From Caenorhabditis remanei (Eukaryota; Nematoda; Chromadorea; Rhabditida; Rhabditidae): DNA of 64,000 nt. The notes beneath the pieces are model-generated. The model was not told the DNA's origin and ran no database searches. It worked only from the letters and a program-made list of their open reading frames with translations. Shown one piece after another: positions 62,608 to 64,000 of this stretch (positions are counted from its first letter, which is position 1; the number at the start of each line of letters is the position of its first letter). Location of the stretch: assembly GCF_010183535.1 (NCBI RefSeq), contig NC_071328.1, forward strand, positions 14,198,001-14,262,000, read 5' to 3'. The position numbers and the translations under genes were made by a program.

Positions 62608-62734
62608 GGAAATAGAGAATAATTAGTTATGTTGGGTTCAGGCTCGGCTAGTTTTGTGGGCAAAAACTTTAGGGAGTCATCAAAGTGTTTTCAAGTTGTC
62701 AAATGAGTGCATTGCACGGTACAGTTGACAACAA

Positions 62735-63450
62735 TTAGTTTGAATAACCATTCTGTCCAACTCCCTCAAGTTCATTCCCAAAATCGTCGTTCCATTATTT
62801 GTAATATTGTGACTAAGGATCTTCATGTACTCTAGATTCGGAAATACTCTTCCACTTCCTGAGTATCACATTCAAATCCTTGTTTTCCAGGAGAGACCCC
62901 TGGAGTGTAATTCTAGTGCAAGTGCACGTCAAAACATGTTCCAGAGTGAATCAATCCGAATTCATGATACTAACTTCTTGTGGCCATGAAGTGACAACAG
63001 GGCTGAAACCAGGATCAGAAATAGAGGAGTCAGAAATTACTGGAAATCTGGTTCCCGTTGTAGATGAAACAACTCAGATATTACTGAATGATAAAAGCTC
63101 CAATAAAAACTACTATGAATTGAAATCTTGCATTGAAACATTTTCAATAGATGACGAGTAACCGTTAGAAATCCTTCTCTATCATTCTCCCAGAATTTTT
63201 CGATTTTTATATGGTAGGACATCACAGATACAGTAACCCCTTCGATTCGACACTGTTGCAAATGCGGATTGTGGTAAATTCCGATGTTGAAACTCATGGA
63301 GATTTCAAATGTATCTTTGTTATTTTTAGAGAGAACTCTGATTTCTTGCTTTGAGATGTCCAGATTGACTATAACTTTTTGAGAGTATAAACGAGCTTTA
63401 TTGATTTGAGTGGAAACTTTCTTGGAGCAGAAGGAGAGCTTGATTCTGGA
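62735..63450 (-). pseudogene. F-box/FBA gene, degraded, no exon 1 (member 12)
   Basis: Exon 2 begins at the acceptor near 63446 and has frame breaks: the region 63037-63297 is open (FWENDREGFLTVTRH, MFQCKIS), but near 63040 the SELF... segment loses sequence and the frame shifts. The DLDE-KWKAGG part has a deletion (ACTCTTCCACTTCC). Upstream the intron joins directly to promoter-side sequence (AGACGAAATAATGAGGAGAAG), so exon 1 was deleted. Confidence 0.8.
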
Positions 63451-63454
63451 AATA

Positions 63455-63769
63455 CGGAGATAGAAGACGAAATAATGAGGAGAAGGGAGTAATAAGCGGA
63501 GACTGAGGAGTAGAAGAGTGTAAATAGAATCTGCGGTTGGATGGATGCCTGCGTTTTGTGGCGAGACCTTAGATGCCTACGGGAAGAACAACGAATCGAC
63601 TGTGTGCACATGTACACCGATCGGCCCGTCATTCTTCTCGTAGACATCGACGACTATTGTGTGGTCTCGCCACGAAACGCAGGTACTCCTCCATTCACAG
63701 ATTCTATTTACACATCTCATTACTCCCTTCCTCTTCATTCTCAATTCATCGTCTTCTATCTCTGCCCCT
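63455..63769. promoter_or_regulatory. Divergent promoter region between F-box members 12 and 13
   Basis: CTGCGTTTTGTGGCGAGACC at about 63548 and GGTCTCGCCACGAAACGCAG at about 63662, mirrored. Same spacing (about 110 bases) as in the pairs 2/3 and 4/5. Confidence 0.5.
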
Positions 63770-64000
63770 ATGTCTTCACCATTTCCCCTCCTCCGTCTTC
63801 CTGGATTGGTTCTGTGCGAAATATTCAAATCATTGAGTATCGGTGAGAAGTGAGTTAACCTTATCAACCTAATCTGACTAATTCTTTAAATATTTCCAGA
63901 ATCAAACTCTCCTTCTGCTCCAAGAAAACCTCTACTCAAATCAATAATGCTCAATTCTATTCTCAAAAAGTTATAGTCGATCTGGACATGTTAAGCCACA
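63770..64000 (+). CDS. F-box/FBA gene, 5' end, runs off window (member 13)
   Basis: Exon 1 63770-63849 encodes MSSPFPLLRLPGLVLCEIFK and SLSIGE, donor GTGAGT, acceptor TATTTCCAG. Exon 2 starts at 63900 (IKLSFCSKKTSTQINNAQF), open to the last base. No lesion in the visible part. Whether the gene is intact beyond the window is unknown. Confidence 0.8.

Overview
This window is nuclear DNA from a nematode, almost certainly a Caenorhabditis species. The evidence is short introns ending in TTTTCAG-type acceptors, outron-like trans-splice acceptors just before start codons, a nematode-style myosuppressin/FMRFamide-type receptor, a tandem array of two-exon F-box/FBA genes, cuticle-collagen fragments, a Cer-like Ty3/gypsy element, Helitrons and dense palindromic MITEs. 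The species cannot be fixed from sequence alone.

The window has two very different halves. From 1 to about 28.2 kb it is AT-rich and gene-poor. This half is saturated with one palindromic MITE family, called Pal-A here, with at least 19 near-complete copies and about 15 half copies. It also holds tRNA-like B-box units, two GC-rich palindromes, an 0.8 kb foldback, and a 0.7 kb inverted repeat whose arms lie 2.5 kb apart. Only two convincing genes lie here: a six-exon DMSR-family GPCR (19923-26244, + strand, 407 aa) with Pal-A sequence in all five introns, and a 49-residue tail-anchored-like membrane protein (27784-27635, - strand).

From about 28.5 kb to the end the window is an F-box/FBA gene array. 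Thirteen recognisable members or remnants follow one plan: exon 1 encodes the F-box, a short intron follows, and exon 2 encodes the FBA region. Three are fully intact (30792-31770 -, 52725-53732 +, 58906-59870 +). A fourth (57554-58467 -) is open but shortened, and takes its stop codon from a Helitron end. One runs off the window end. The others carry frameshifts, nonsense codons, lost exons or insertions. Members are often arranged head to head over a 310-440 bp promoter region carrying inverted copies of GTCTCGCCACGAAACGCAG.

One F-box pseudogene (start 32081, end 50476) carries a nested set of insertions. A Helitron (32815-50273) splits it; a Ty3/gypsy-like endogenous retrovirus-like element (33275-49179, TSD CTTC) lies inside the Helitron; and a 1.59 kb foldback with 663 bp inverted arms (47340-48926, TA duplication) lies inside the 3' LTR. 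A separate solo LTR (50477-50835) sits in the pseudogene's stop-codon region.

The retroelement is the most interesting object. Its first long ORF joins a Ty3-type Gag to a complete-looking envelope glycoprotein with signal peptide, RQKR processing site, Thr-rich stalk and C-terminal membrane anchor. The pol ORF (PR-RT-RNaseH-IN) comes after it, in the same frame, beyond a single UAA. Gag-Env-Pol is not the usual order. Downstream are an acidic accessory ORF, an antisense host-gene fragment encoding an EGF domain plus membrane segment with an intact intron, and a basic RS/RG-rich ORF. The two LTRs look identical by eye, so the insertion is recent.

Coordinates were read by eye. Around 52.7-52.9 kb they may be off by one base.
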